This document shows, piece by piece, positions 35,405 through 42,739 of a stretch of DNA of 64,000 bases. The notes below the pieces were generated by a model, which ran no database searches, was not told the DNA's origin, and saw only the letters and a list, made by a program, of their open reading frames with translations. Every line of letters starts with the position of its first letter. The first letter of the stretch is position 1. Source of the stretch: Glaciimonas sp. (GTDB lineage: Bacteria > Pseudomonadota > Gammaproteobacteria > Burkholderiales > Burkholderiaceae_D); contig JABBOY010000011.1 in the NCBI GenBank assembly GCA_012927585.1, positions 30,434 through 94,433 of the forward strand, in the 5' to 3' direction. The position numbers were made by a program, and so were the translations under genes.

Positions 35405-36067
35405 TTACTGGAACTTAGCGGGAAACTGTTTGGCCAGAGCGCCCGCTAATGCATCGGCGATGACATACATGTGATTTTTCATCGACTCCCAGGTTTTTGC
35501 TTCCTCTGCATACTGCTTGTCGTGCCATTGCTGAATTTCCTGCACATGATGGCCGCCGTGCGCCAGCAACAGACTGCGCATTGTATCGAGCGGCAGATTC
35601 GGGTTGGCTCCGCTTAAAAAGGCTGCCAGTTCGCCGGCATTGTCAGTCAGGACTTTCATGGCAACTTCTTGCCTGGGTTTGCTATTGGCGAGTGTTGCTT
35701 CCAGGTATTGTTTGACTGCGCCGTAATGGCCGGCCAGTAAACTGAACAATTTTTCAGAGGCTGGCTTGCCGTAAAACGGCTCAATCGCTGCAGCTATCTG
35801 TTTGGCATTTGCGACCACCTCACTTTCTGCCGCAGTGGCTGCGGCTGCGTTTCCAGCGCTGGTTGCCAGCACCACGTTCCTGACCCAAAAAACATGTCCG
35901 ACCCATAAATCGCGTAATGCCGCACCGGTTTGCGCAGTCTTGACGGAGGTTGCTCCGATTTTGGCATCCTTATGCTCGTGCTGCGCTTGTGCATGTGCTT
36001 GAATGCCGGTGCTCAACAGGGCGGCAACGGCCATGGAAGTCAACGTATTGCGTTTAGATAGGTTCAT
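35405..36067 (-). CDS. Exported helical protein of unknown function
   Basis: 220 residues from ATG 36067, whose ribosome site GGAG lies inside a second ATG at 36079. A signal peptide (MNLSKRNTLTSMAVAALLSTGIQAHA) with an AHA cleavage site is clear. The mature part is helical, with LRDLWVGHVFWVRNVVLATSAGN, AIEPFYGKPASEKLFSLLAGHYGAV, ELAAFLSGANPNLPLDTMRSLLLAHGGHH and MKNHMYVIADALAGALAKQFPAKF. I recognise the pattern LR.LW..H..W.RN with ..QFP.KF from uncharacterised bacterial proteins but know no function. Conserved histidines could bind metal. It is divergent from the HTH regulator at 36232. Confidence 0.7.
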   Translation of the reverse strand: MNLSKRNTLTSMAVAALLSTGIQAHAQAQHEHKDAKIGATSVKTAQTGAALRDLWVGHVFWVRNVVLATSAGNAAAATAAESEVVANAKQIAAAIEPFYGKPASEKLFSLLAGHYGAVKQYLEATLANSKPRQEVAMKVLTDNAGELAAFLSGANPNLPLDTMRSLLLAHGGHHVQEIQQWHDKQYAEEAKTWESMKNHMYVIADALAGALAKQFPAKFQ

Positions 36068-36231
36068 AAGGTTCTCCATAAGTGTACTAACGAGTAAGTA
36101 GAATAAATCACAATAACAAGTTTGTACAGTATTTTATGTTTAAACTGTTTTATTTATTTATTTGGGCTGGTATAAAATGGTTATAAAGACCAGTCGCCAA
36201 AAAATGAGGCACAGACATCGAAAGAATCCAT

Positions 36232-36888
36232 ATGCTGGAAATACTCGGAATTAGGCAAAAAGAATTACTGAAGTTATTGCTTAAGAAAAAAGCAGGCATG
36301 GCGGTGGATGAGCTGTCGGAGCAACTGGCAATCACGCGCAATGCGGTGCGACAGCATTTGGCGGCATTGGAAAATGACAGGTTGATCAGCAAGAGCGCAA
36401 CCCGCCCCTCCGGCGGTCGGCCGCAACAATTGTATGCTCTCACCGATACAGGCCATGAAATTTTCCCGCGCCGTTACTCTTGGCTGGCGCAATTGCTGCT
36501 CGAATCGATGCAGGACGAGTTGGGTTCGGAAGTAGTTGGTGAGCGCCTGAGTGTTCTCGGTGCACGGGTTGCCGCACAACTGCGCAATCAGCGTCCGGGG
36601 TTGCAGCAACCGGAAGAGAAAGTGCAGGAATTGGCTGTCATCATGGAGCAGATTGGCTATGATGCGCATAGCGCAGTGGACGCCAGCAATACCCCGGTGA
36701 TTGAGGCGAATAATTGCGTTTTTCACAATCTTGCGATGCAAAACCCGGAGGTCTGCAAATTTGATCTTGCTTTACTGTCATCCTTCACCGGTAGTACGGT
36801 CGAGCATCACGAATGCATGTCCAAGGGCGGCAACGTTTGCCGTTTCAAATTTCACCCAAAAAAGTTAAGCGATCAAAAAACTGACTAG
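36232..36888 (+). CDS. HTH regulator with cysteine-rich C-terminal domain (SufR-like)
   Basis: 218 residues. The N-terminal winged HTH is KAGMAVDELSEQLAITRNAVRQHLAALENDRLI followed by the wing SATRPSGGRPQQLYALTDTG, as in DeoR/ArsR-like and SufR proteins. The C-terminal part holds four cysteines: NNCVF, PEVCKF (spacing 12, as in SufR), HHECMSKGGNVCRF. The last spacing differs from SufR (19 and 7 instead of 13 and 14). An iron-sulfur or metal sensor is likely by inference. It is divergent from the exported protein gene and may control it. Confidence 0.75.
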   Translation: MLEILGIRQKELLKLLLKKKAGMAVDELSEQLAITRNAVRQHLAALENDRLISKSATRPSGGRPQQLYALTDTGHEIFPRRYSWLAQLLLESMQDELGSEVVGERLSVLGARVAAQLRNQRPGLQQPEEKVQELAVIMEQIGYDAHSAVDASNTPVIEANNCVFHNLAMQNPEVCKFDLALLSSFTGSTVEHHECMSKGGNVCRFKFHPKKLSDQKTD

Positions 36889-36961
36889 GGTTCAAACCTC
36901 GTCCTTCAGGGCGGTGAGCGACGAAGGAGCGACTCGCCGGGAGGGAATTCAAACCCCTCGA
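36888..36961 (+). ncRNA. Possible remnant of an IS200/IS605 right end (omega-RNA-like hairpin)
   Basis: The core cctcgtccttcagggcggtg resembles, from memory, the hairpin at the 3' end of tnpB in many IS200/IS605 elements. It can fold as CTCG.CC-TTCA-GG.CG..GAG. The piece is bounded by direct repeats TTCAAACCTCG (36891-36901) and TTCAAACCCCTCG (36948-36960). No tnpA or tnpB is present. It begins at the stop codon of the HTH gene. Confidence 0.35.
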
Positions 36962-37064
36962 ACAGTGTTTATTACCGGCCGCAGGACGATCCAGCTAATC
37001 GGTTGCGTGAAGAAAAATGTTGCTTTATGGAATTTATTATTTGTTCCATGTAATATGTGAATGT

Positions 37065-37853
37065 ATGAAAACCTATTTTCACTCTTTGTTAATTGCCTTG
37101 CTTTTCTGCTCCATTTCGGCCGCCCAAGCCGCGGATGGACCGGATTGCACGCGACCGCTGACGCTCGCCTTGCACGATCACGGTTTGTTGTATTCGTCAC
37201 AGACTGACGCCGGGATCGACAAGGATTTTGCAGATGAATTGATGCGTCGCAGCGGTTGCAAGATCATCGTCACCGTCATGCCGCGTGCCAGGATCTGGCA
37301 ATTGATCGAGTCAGGCGCGCTGGATTTCAGCCTGTCTGGCATTACGGACGAGGCGCGCGATAAATTTGCCGGGTTTGCCTGGTATTTTTCCAATAAATAT
37401 TATTTATTGGTACGCAAGGATGCCAAGGTGCAGCAGTTGGCAGATTTTGAAAATAATCCAAAACTGATGCTGGGTGTTATCCGCAGCTTCCGCTACAGTG
37501 AAAATGCCAACCGTCTGGTAGACAATCTTGCATTGGAACAGCGCGTCGATCATGCAACGCGCCTGGAACCGCTATATCAAATTCTAGCGCTCAATCGTGT
37601 CCAGGGAATGATTATTGAGCCTTTCGATTATCCGCAGGTGGATGCCGGTTCGATCAGGTCGCTGACGACCATTGTCGACCTCAATGACGCTTCCGTCCTA
37701 CACGGTCTCATTATGTCCAGGAAGGCTATTTCGCTTGCAGAGCAGGAAAAATGGCGGATGCTGGTCAATCAGATGCGCGCAGATGGCACTGTGCTGCATA
37801 TTTTTGAAAAATACTTCCACCCCGACCTTGCCAAGTCTCTGGTTACTTTTTGA
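37065..37853 (+). CDS. Periplasmic solute-binding protein (SBP family 3-like)
   Basis: 262 residues from ATG 37065; an earlier in-frame ATG at 37017 is less likely because the signal peptide begins at MKTYFHSLLIALLFCSISAAQA. The mature part reads as a small two-lobed binding protein: LTLALHDHGLLYSSQTDAGIDKDFADELMRRSGC, FSLSGITDEARDKFAGFAWYFSNKYYLLV. No permease follows. Instead its stop is six bases before the start of a CHASE-GGDEF protein, so it may act as a ligand sensor for cyclic-di-GMP signalling rather than in transport. That link is inferred from spacing. Confidence 0.75.
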   Translation: MKTYFHSLLIALLFCSISAAQAADGPDCTRPLTLALHDHGLLYSSQTDAGIDKDFADELMRRSGCKIIVTVMPRARIWQLIESGALDFSLSGITDEARDKFAGFAWYFSNKYYLLVRKDAKVQQLADFENNPKLMLGVIRSFRYSENANRLVDNLALEQRVDHATRLEPLYQILALNRVQGMIIEPFDYPQVDAGSIRSLTTIVDLNDASVLHGLIMSRKAISLAEQEKWRMLVNQMRADGTVLHIFEKYFHPDLAKSLVTF

Positions 37854-37858
37854 TAACC

Positions 37859-39445
37859 ATGAAAAGTCGGTTCCGCTATCAAATTCCTACTCTCCTAATT
37901 CTCTCGGCTTCACTCGGCGTTACTTATAAGCTTTGGCAGCACGAACAACACAATATTGCCATTGATCAGCAAAAAAGTTTTGACTTCAATTTGCGCGAAG
38001 CCATCAGCAGCATCGAGCAGCGTATGGCGGCCTATGAGCAGGTGTTGCGCGGTACGCAAGGTTTGTACGCCGCCTCCGGGATGGTGGAACGCGAGGAATT
38101 TCAGGTCTACATTAACGCCTTGCAACTGGGTGCAAATTATTCCGGCATTCAGGGAGTCGGCATCATTCCTATCGTGCCGCAGGCGCAAAAAGAGGCGCAC
38201 ATCGCAGCCATGCGCAAACAAGGTTTCCCCAACTACGCTATAAAGCCTGAAAGCCACCAGGATATATACGCTCCAGTAATTCAGTTCGAGCCCTTCGTTG
38301 GCCGCAATCTGCTGATGCTGGGTCTGGACCACTACGCAGTTCCATCGCGCCGCAGCGCGATGGAACAGGCGCGCGATTCAGGCTCGCCCGCCATTACAGG
38401 CAAAGTGACATTGATGGTAGATGCCGAAGCCGACGTTCAGCCTGGTTTTGTAATGTTTTTACCCATGTTCAAAAAAGGCACGCGCAGCGATACGATTGCC
38501 GCGCGCCGTGCCAATATCAACGGCTGGGTGATTGCGACCTTTCGCATGAAAAACCTGATGGCCGGACTGTATAGCAGGCGCGTTTCTATGGCTGACATCA
38601 CCATCTACGATGGCGTTGAGATGACGCCGCAGACCTTACTGTATGACTCCCAAGCACCTGACGGCAAGCTACGCAATATTGCGCATAAGGACAAGAAGTA
38701 CATCGAGGCGACCGAGTACATCGAGGTAGGCGGACGCACCTGGACCCTGGCGATCCGCTCCCTGCCGGAATTCGATGTGCTGCAAGGCAAGGATAGCTCG
38801 CGTCTGATTGCGATTGCCGGTATTGGTTTGAGCCTGTTGCTGACCATGCTCAGTTGGGCGCTTTTGTCGGGACGCGCTCGTGCCATGTCACTGGCGCAGA
38901 AAATGACGCAGGAATTGCGCGAAAGCGAAGCACGTTTTCGCCACCAGGCGCAACACGATAGCTTGACCGGCTTGCCTAACCGGGCACTTTTCGATGATCG
39001 TCTGGGGCAGGCGCTGGCACAAGCAAAGCGCCAACACAAACGTCTGGCCCTGATGTTTATTGATCTCGACGCTTTCAAACCGATCAATGACAAGCTGGGG
39101 CACCATGTCGGCGATTTTCTCCTCAAGGAGGTTGCACTGCGCATGCAGCAGCATGTGCGCGGATCCGACACCGTAGCGCGTATCGGCGGCGACGAATTCG
39201 TCGTGCTGCTGCCTTCGATTGAGGATGCGCAGGATGCGCTGGTATTGGCCGACATCATTCGCAACGCCATTAGCGAGCCATTTGAAATGCCGGACGGGAC
39301 GGTCTTGAACATTTCGTCCAGCATAGGCGTGGCGGTGTATCCAGAAGATGGCCTGGATCAAATACAGTTATCCCGGAATGCCGATAGCGCCATGTACTAC
39401 GCCAAACAGAGCGGCCGCAATACCGTGCATGCATTCCAGACGTAA
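37859..39445 (+). CDS. CHASE-domain diguanylate cyclase
   Basis: 528 residues from ATG 37859. There is a transmembrane helix at the start (IPTLLILSASLGVTYKLW), a periplasmic CHASE domain (about 60-270, with GIQGVGIIPIVPQAQKEAH and NLLMLGLDHYAVPSRRSAMEQARDSG), a second membrane helix (AIAGIGLSLLLTMLSWALLSG), and a GGDEF domain. The active-site motif is RIGGDEFVVLLP, with DSLTGLPNRALFDDRL and MFIDLDAFKPIND before it. It should make cyclic-di-GMP in response to a periplasmic signal. There is no RxxD inhibitory site visible by eye just before the motif (HVRGSDTVARIGGDEF has RGSD, a possible I-site). Confidence 0.88.
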   Translation: MKSRFRYQIPTLLILSASLGVTYKLWQHEQHNIAIDQQKSFDFNLREAISSIEQRMAAYEQVLRGTQGLYAASGMVEREEFQVYINALQLGANYSGIQGVGIIPIVPQAQKEAHIAAMRKQGFPNYAIKPESHQDIYAPVIQFEPFVGRNLLMLGLDHYAVPSRRSAMEQARDSGSPAITGKVTLMVDAEADVQPGFVMFLPMFKKGTRSDTIAARRANINGWVIATFRMKNLMAGLYSRRVSMADITIYDGVEMTPQTLLYDSQAPDGKLRNIAHKDKKYIEATEYIEVGGRTWTLAIRSLPEFDVLQGKDSSRLIAIAGIGLSLLLTMLSWALLSGRARAMSLAQKMTQELRESEARFRHQAQHDSLTGLPNRALFDDRLGQALAQAKRQHKRLALMFIDLDAFKPINDKLGHHVGDFLLKEVALRMQQHVRGSDTVARIGGDEFVVLLPSIEDAQDALVLADIIRNAISEPFEMPDGTVLNISSSIGVAVYPEDGLDQIQLSRNADSAMYYAKQSGRNTVHAFQT

Positions 39446-39605
39446 GTTATGTTTTGATGGGGCGCATGGTCTCCATTTTTACGGCTGCCCGGTCGATATC
39501 GCGATCCTTCTTTATAATCGATGTAGATAAAAAATCGGTGCCATTCAATGGCCTGCCGCGCAACATAAACCATGGCATCAAATATCAAGAATAAAGGATT
39601 CTGAA

Positions 39606-40412
39606 ATGACACAGACACTGTTATCCCGCATAACCCGATTAACTGCAGGGACCTTGTTGGTTGCTGTCGCCTTGGGCGCTTCGGCGGCTGATTTGCTGGA
39701 CACCGTCAAGGCGCGCGGCACACTAAAAATCGCGCTGGAAGGCACTTTCCCGCCGTTCAATTTCAAGAACAAGAAAACCAACGAACTGACCGGCTTTGAT
39801 GTCGATGTGGCCAAACTGGTGGCGGCCAAACTGGGCGTCAAGCCGGAATTCACCACCACCGAGTGGAGCGGCATTCTGGCAGGTCTTGCAAATGGAAAAT
39901 ACGATGTAATCGTCAATCAGGTCGGCGTCACCGATAAGCGCCGTGAAGCCTTCGATTTTTCCGACCCGTACACGCTCTCCAGCGGACAATTGATCGTGCA
40001 GAAAAACGAGAAACGGGTATTCAAGGGTTTTGATGACCTGAAAGGCAAGAAGCTAGGTGTAGGGCAGGGCACCAATCACGAGCAGAAAGCCAAGAGCGTT
40101 GCCGGCATCGAAGTCAAAAGCTATCCAGGTGCGCCGGAATATCTGCAGGATCTGGCCAGCGGCCGGATTGATGCGGCGCTCAACGATAGCCTGATGGTGT
40201 CATACCTGTTGAAGACCTCGAATCTGCCGCTGAAAGCGGGTGCGCCGTTGGGCGATATCGATAAAATGGCGATCCCGTTCCAGAAAAATAATCCGAAGTT
40301 CAAGGCAGCGATCAACCAGGCGATTGCCGATATCATCAAGGATGGCAGCTTCGGCCAAGTATCGAACAAATGGTTTGGCCGCGACGTGAGCAAGGCTCCG
40401 GTAGCGCAATAA
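39606..40412 (+). CDS. Polar amino-acid ABC transporter, periplasmic binding protein
   Basis: 268 residues with a signal peptide ending GASA. The mature start LLDTVKARGTLKIALEGTFPPFNFKNKKTNELTGFDVDVAKLVAAKLG is the SBP family 3 signature, and WSGILAGLANGKYDVIVNQVGVTDKRREAFDFSDPY follows. It looks most like cystine/cysteine-type (FliY/TcyA-like) binders. The permease gene follows after a strong terminator, so the binding protein should be made in excess. Confidence 0.87.
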   Translation: MTQTLLSRITRLTAGTLLVAVALGASAADLLDTVKARGTLKIALEGTFPPFNFKNKKTNELTGFDVDVAKLVAAKLGVKPEFTTTEWSGILAGLANGKYDVIVNQVGVTDKRREAFDFSDPYTLSSGQLIVQKNEKRVFKGFDDLKGKKLGVGQGTNHEQKAKSVAGIEVKSYPGAPEYLQDLASGRIDAALNDSLMVSYLLKTSNLPLKAGAPLGDIDKMAIPFQKNNPKFKAAINQAIADIIKDGSFGQVSNKWFGRDVSKAPVAQ

Positions 40413-40445
40413 GGTAGCGCAATAAATAAGCACCAGGCTGGCATC

Positions 40446-40481
40446 AAACTATCCCCGCACGCGCTGCGGGGATAGTTTTTT
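40446..40481 (+). terminator. Intra-operon intrinsic terminator
   Basis: A 14-bp perfect stem AAACTATCCCCGCA with its complement around loop CGCGC, ending in TTTTTT. It lies between binding-protein and permease genes, 33 bp after the first stop and about 24 bp before the second start, and should attenuate permease expression. Confidence 0.85.
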
Positions 40482-40504
40482 GGCGCTTCACAATAAGGAT
40501 CAAC

Positions 40505-41167
40505 ATGGAACTTTGGGAGTTGCTGAAGCAGGCTGCACCGGTCTTGTTTAAAGGTGCCGGTTACACGGTGTTGTTTGCGCTGGCCTCGATGGGCGGCGGA
40601 CTGGCACTCGGTTTCTTGTTGGCAGTGGCGCGCATCGTGCCGTGGAAATCGGTGCGAGTGCCTGCCGCGTTATACGTCAGCCTGATGCGCGGTACTCCAT
40701 TACTGGTGCAGATATTTTTGATTTATTACGGCTTGCCCAGTATCGGCATCGAGTTTTCGCCGGCAGTAGCCGGAGTGCTGGCCTTGAGCCTGAATGCCGG
40801 TGCGTATCTGTCGGAAAGCATCCGTGGTGCGATTCTCGGCGTCGGCAAAGGTCAGTGGGCCGCCGGCTACAGCCTCGGGCTCGGCTATTTGCAAACCTTG
40901 CGCCATATCGTCATGCCGCAAGCTCTGCGCATCGCGGTGCCATCGATGAGCAACACCCTGATCAGCCTGATCAAGGATACTTCGCTGGTGTCCGTCATCA
41001 CCGTAACCGAACTGATGCTGGCGACCAAGGAAGTGATCGCCATCACTTTTCGTCCATTACCTTTGTATCTGGCAGCTGCAGCAATTTACTGGTGCCTGTG
41101 TCTGTGCTTTGAGGCCCTGCAACGGCGTTTGGAGCGTCGCCTGGAGCAGGCGCACCGGCAGGATTAG
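40505..41167 (+). CDS. Polar amino-acid ABC transporter, permease
   Basis: 220 residues, the HisM/GlnP family. Five membrane helices, starting KGAGYTVLFALASMGGGLALGFLL, and the coupling motif LSLNAGAYLSESIRGAILGVGKGQWAAGYSLGLGYLQTLRHIVMPQALR (EAA loop). LMRGTPLLVQIFLIYYGLP is also typical. It partners the binding protein upstream. The ATP-binding subunit is not encoded in this window next to it; the following gene is on the other strand. Confidence 0.9.
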   Translation: MELWELLKQAAPVLFKGAGYTVLFALASMGGGLALGFLLAVARIVPWKSVRVPAALYVSLMRGTPLLVQIFLIYYGLPSIGIEFSPAVAGVLALSLNAGAYLSESIRGAILGVGKGQWAAGYSLGLGYLQTLRHIVMPQALRIAVPSMSNTLISLIKDTSLVSVITVTELMLATKEVIAITFRPLPLYLAAAAIYWCLCLCFEALQRRLERRLEQAHRQD

Positions 41168-41236
41168 TCAGCGCCGATCCGGCGCTGACTGCTTTGAATG
41201 GAAATTTAAGCGGGTGTAATAATAATTTAAAAAAGC

Positions 41237-41296
41237 GGGAGTATATGTTTAAAACATAGGACTCCCGCATATTTTTAGGAAGATTTAGAAAAATAC
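41237..41296 (+). repeat. 60-bp intergenic repeat, copy E
   Basis: GGGAGTATAT start, CCGCAT at 29-34 and AAAAATAC end. It overlaps a hairpin in which GCGGGAGT (41235-41242) pairs with ACTCCCGC (41261-41268), followed by ATATTTTTAG, so this copy may also terminate the permease transcript. It lies between convergent genes. Confidence 0.7.
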
Positions 41297-41361
41297 TGAG
41301 CCGCGTATGTATTCTGCGCGAGGATCTTGGGCGGACGCGCCTGATGTGCGATTAAAAAATC

Positions 41362-41922
41362 TTAACGCGTCTGATGGTGATCAATCCATTGCTCAAATGC
41401 CAGCAGGAATTTCTGCATGAAATCGCGCGTGTCGCCGCTGGCAATCGCCCCTTTGTCGTCGAACAGGTTGCTGGCGTTGCCGATATAGGCCTCGGGCTGC
41501 GCCATCGCCGGCACATTCAGGAACACTAGCGACTGCCGCAGGTGATGATTGGCGCCGAAGCCGCCGATTGCTCCCGGCGAGACGCTGATGACCGCGCCCG
41601 GCTTGCCGTCCCACACGCTATGACCGTATGGGCGCGAGCCGACATCAATCGCGTTCTTCAGCACGCCCGGTACCGAGCGGTTGTATTCGGGCGTGATAAA
41701 CAGTACCGCATCGGCCGCCTGCACTTGCTGCTTGAATGCGCTCACTGGCGGTGTCGGTTCAGCCTCGGAATCCTGGTTGAACAAAGGTAAAGTACCAATT
41801 TCAACGATCTCCAGTCTGAGTGATGACGGCGCTAGCGCAATCAATGCGTTCGCCATTTTCCGGTTCAATGAATCCTTGCGCAGACTGCCGACAATGATTG
41901 CAATATTTTTAGGTGTATTCAT
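41362..41922 (-). CDS. NADPH-dependent FMN reductase
   Basis: 186 residues from ATG 41922, which follows AGGATC. The flavodoxin-like fold shows IAIIVGSLRKDSLNRKMANAL (FMN phosphate loop), VLFITPEYNRSVPGVLKNAIDVGSRPYG (the conserved PEYN loop) and GGFGANHHLRQSLVFLN. It is the size of ArsH/YieF/ChrR-type quinone or chromate reductases. The substrate is not fixed. It stands alone, converging on the amino-acid permease. Confidence 0.88.
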   Translation of the reverse strand: MNTPKNIAIIVGSLRKDSLNRKMANALIALAPSSLRLEIVEIGTLPLFNQDSEAEPTPPVSAFKQQVQAADAVLFITPEYNRSVPGVLKNAIDVGSRPYGHSVWDGKPGAVISVSPGAIGGFGANHHLRQSLVFLNVPAMAQPEAYIGNASNLFDDKGAIASGDTRDFMQKFLLAFEQWIDHHQTR

Positions 41923-42351
41923 CATGATCCTTTGGTTAAGAAGCAAAGCGGTAATTTTGTTCAAACACAACATATTCGCCATACTCTGAAAGATGGGCGA
42001 GAAATCTATCCGAACTATTTAAGACTTACGCAAAACCAAGTGATGAGCCAGCCGTACTCGCGTAAGTCCTGCTGTTAAAACTATATGCAGGCCACCTCAA
42101 TAATACGGCACAAAATACATAACTTGAATATCGAGTCGGGGCCCCAGTCGGCGCGCTGGCTTTACCGGATTGCGCCAGATCAAAGGTTGGCTATTTGGCG
42201 GGACGATCATGGATTGCACAATCTACAATTCTTTTATCGCCGTTTGCAATGGCGATTTTACGCAACGCGATTGCTTTGCGGTGCATGGGTGTTGAAGGAA
42301 CGCTATTCGTTAGCGGTGTTCTTATCCGGTTCACTTTAAGGAGACGGTACT
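41923..42351. other. Intergenic region without supported gene
   Basis: 429 bp between the divergently placed FMN reductase and VOC genes. Open frames here (for example 42085-42339) lack family features. The GGAG at 42339-42343 serves the VOC gene. Nothing else was recognised. Confidence 0.5.
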
Positions 42352-42723
42352 ATGGCAAATCCATTCGTGCATATTGAATTGCACACCGGCGATCTGGCCA
42401 AGGCAAAGGCGTTTTACAGCCAGTTATTCGACTGGAAGCTGGAGGATGTGGCGACCCCCGAAAACGGCGTGCCGTACACCATGATTAATGTGGGCAACGG
42501 TACCGGCGGCGGCATGATGACCAATCCGGCCCCGCACGAGCCGGCCCATTGGCAAGCCTTTGTCGGGGTTGACGATATCAAGGCCAGTACGGAGAAAGCG
42601 AAGTCGCTGGGCGCAACCGTAGTGCAGGAAGTGATGGATATCGGCGACCACGGCTGGATCAGCGTGATTGTCGACCCGACAGGCGCCAGGTTCGCCTTGT
42701 GGCAAGCGAAGGCCGGCTCCTGA
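42352..42723 (+). CDS. VOC-family protein
   Basis: 123 residues. FVHIELHTGDLAKAKAFYSQLFDWKLED is the start of a VOC domain and ISVIVDPTGARFALWQAK its end; the middle carries WQAFVGVDDIKASTEKAKSLGATVVQEVMDI. Proteins of this kind are often paired in tandem, but here there is one domain. The expected metal glutamate at the end (ALW in place of xxE) seems to be missing, so it may bind rather than catalyse. It converges on the ABC-F gene. Confidence 0.82.
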   Translation: MANPFVHIELHTGDLAKAKAFYSQLFDWKLEDVATPENGVPYTMINVGNGTGGGMMTNPAPHEPAHWQAFVGVDDIKASTEKAKSLGATVVQEVMDIGDHGWISVIVDPTGARFALWQAKAGS

Positions 42724-42739
42724 ACTGCCGCTTCTAAAC

